Shown: in pieces, positions 63,781 through 64,000 of the stretch
Layout of the letters: each line of letters opens with the position of its first letter
How positions within the stretch are numbered: the stretch's first letter is position 1
Source of the DNA: Bacteroidota bacterium
Lineage (GTDB): Bacteria > Bacteroidota > Ignavibacteria > Ignavibacteriales > Ignavibacteriaceae
Reading direction: 5' to 3'
Assembly: GCA_020161395.1 (NCBI GenBank)
Contig: JAIUOE010000007.1
Location: 62,001-126,000, forward strand
Length of the DNA: 64,000 nucleotides
Program-made: the position numbers and the translations under genes
The notes under the pieces: generated by a model
What the model was told of the DNA's origin: nothing
Seen by the model: the letters and a program-made list of their open reading frames with translations, nothing else
Database searches by the model: none

Positions 63781-63804
63781 TAGAATTTTCAGAAAAGATA
63801 ATTC

Positions 63805-63839
63805 AAGCAGCAGCGGGATGAAACCGTTGCTGCTTTTTT
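63805..63839 (+). terminator. Intrinsic terminator of the Omp28-like gene
   Basis: AAGCAGCAGCGG (63805-63816) pairs with CCGTTGCTGCTT (63824-63835) with one G-U pair around GATGAAA, with a T-run to 63839. Confidence 0.88.
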
Positions 63840-63944
63840 GCTTACTTACCCCAAAATCAACAGACCGGTAAAGGTTACGGCGAATCCACTTTAATAACTA
63901 TCCTTAAATCCGTAGATTGCGGAGTTAAATTTTAAGGATTTCTA

Positions 63945-64000
63945 ATGACTAAACTTAATCTCGGTTGCGGGAAGGATATTCGTCCGGGTTATGTCAATCT
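63945..64000 (+). CDS. SAM-dependent methyltransferase, 5' end (partial)
   Basis: Eighteen complete codons and two bases of the next (MTKLNLGCGKDIRPGYVN) before the window ends. LGCGxxxxxGYVN is the SAM-binding start seen in class I methyltransferases near sugar or lipid modification genes. AUG at 63945, with AAGGATTTCTA upstream. Substrate unknown. Confidence 0.7.
   Translation, partial: MTKLNLGCGKDIRPGYVN

Noticed and set aside
1-64000. CRISPR arrays, tRNA or rRNA genes, transposases, prophage genes
   Set aside because: No regular spacer-repeat pattern, no tRNA-like cloverleaf noted by eye, and no mobile-element protein motif was found.

Overview
The window looks like chromosomal DNA from a member of the Ignavibacteria/Chlorobi side of the Bacteroidetes-Chlorobi group. 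Four things suggest this: three secreted proteins end in the type IX secretion sorting domain with the NYPNPFNPST-type signature common in Ignavibacteria; the primary sigma factor is the short Bacteroidetes/Chlorobi form without region 1.1; several leaders carry TAnnTTTG-like promoter elements; and UUG start codons are frequent. No rRNA, tRNA, CRISPR array, transposase or prophage gene was found. Most of the window is ordinary core chromosome with dense, often overlapping operons.

Layout. 1-3010 is the end of the main ribosomal-protein operon (rpmJ end, rpsM, rpsK, rpsD, rpoA, rplQ), closed by a strong terminator. 3068-9044 holds engB, a GAF/degenerate-GGDEF membrane protein, deoB (phosphopentomutase), two tandem microcompartment vertex proteins (EutN/CcmL), rpoD and an NlpC/P60 lipoprotein. 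9301-12218 has a lipoprotein of unknown function and a convergent TlpA-like thiol-disulfide lipoprotein. After a repeat-bearing gap come an exonuclease/UvrC-like GIY-YIG fusion nuclease, a LytS/LytR two-component pair, a LiaF-like membrane protein and a B12-dependent ribonucleotide reductase (nrdJ).

21101-26181 carries a PhoB-like regulator with a large multi-TM kinase, and a secreted 5'-nucleotidase. 26360-30915 is the least familiar part: a radical SAM/SPASM protein followed by three unrecognised envelope proteins. 30995-39300 has a CBS/CorC membrane protein and a four-gene leftward signalling operon (giant hybrid kinase, CheR, CheB without receiver, second hybrid kinase).

39561-54617 is information processing: rimP-nusA-infB-rbfA-truB-ribF-rpsO-pnp, then rng, gcvT, a ComB-like phosphatase and ftsK. 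The rimP start is preceded by a promoter-like element and a terminator-like hairpin, which suggests attenuation. 54624-59864 is an envelope/folding/replication run (LolA-like, flippase-like, beta-barrel, uppP, two cyclophilins, holA). 59942-61213 is an ECF sigma factor with a probable anti-sigma factor. The right end has two sorting-domain secreted proteins (one with a CxxCH haem motif, one Omp28-like), a DinB-fold protein and the start of a methyltransferase.

The best candidates for new biology are the deoB/BMC-P pair (possible satellite of a sugar-phosphate microcompartment), an apparent AUC start codon for deoB, the rimP leader, the radical SAM/lipoprotein cluster, and the receptor-less CheR-CheB-hybrid-kinase operon. 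All function calls rest on reading motifs by eye; no database search was run.
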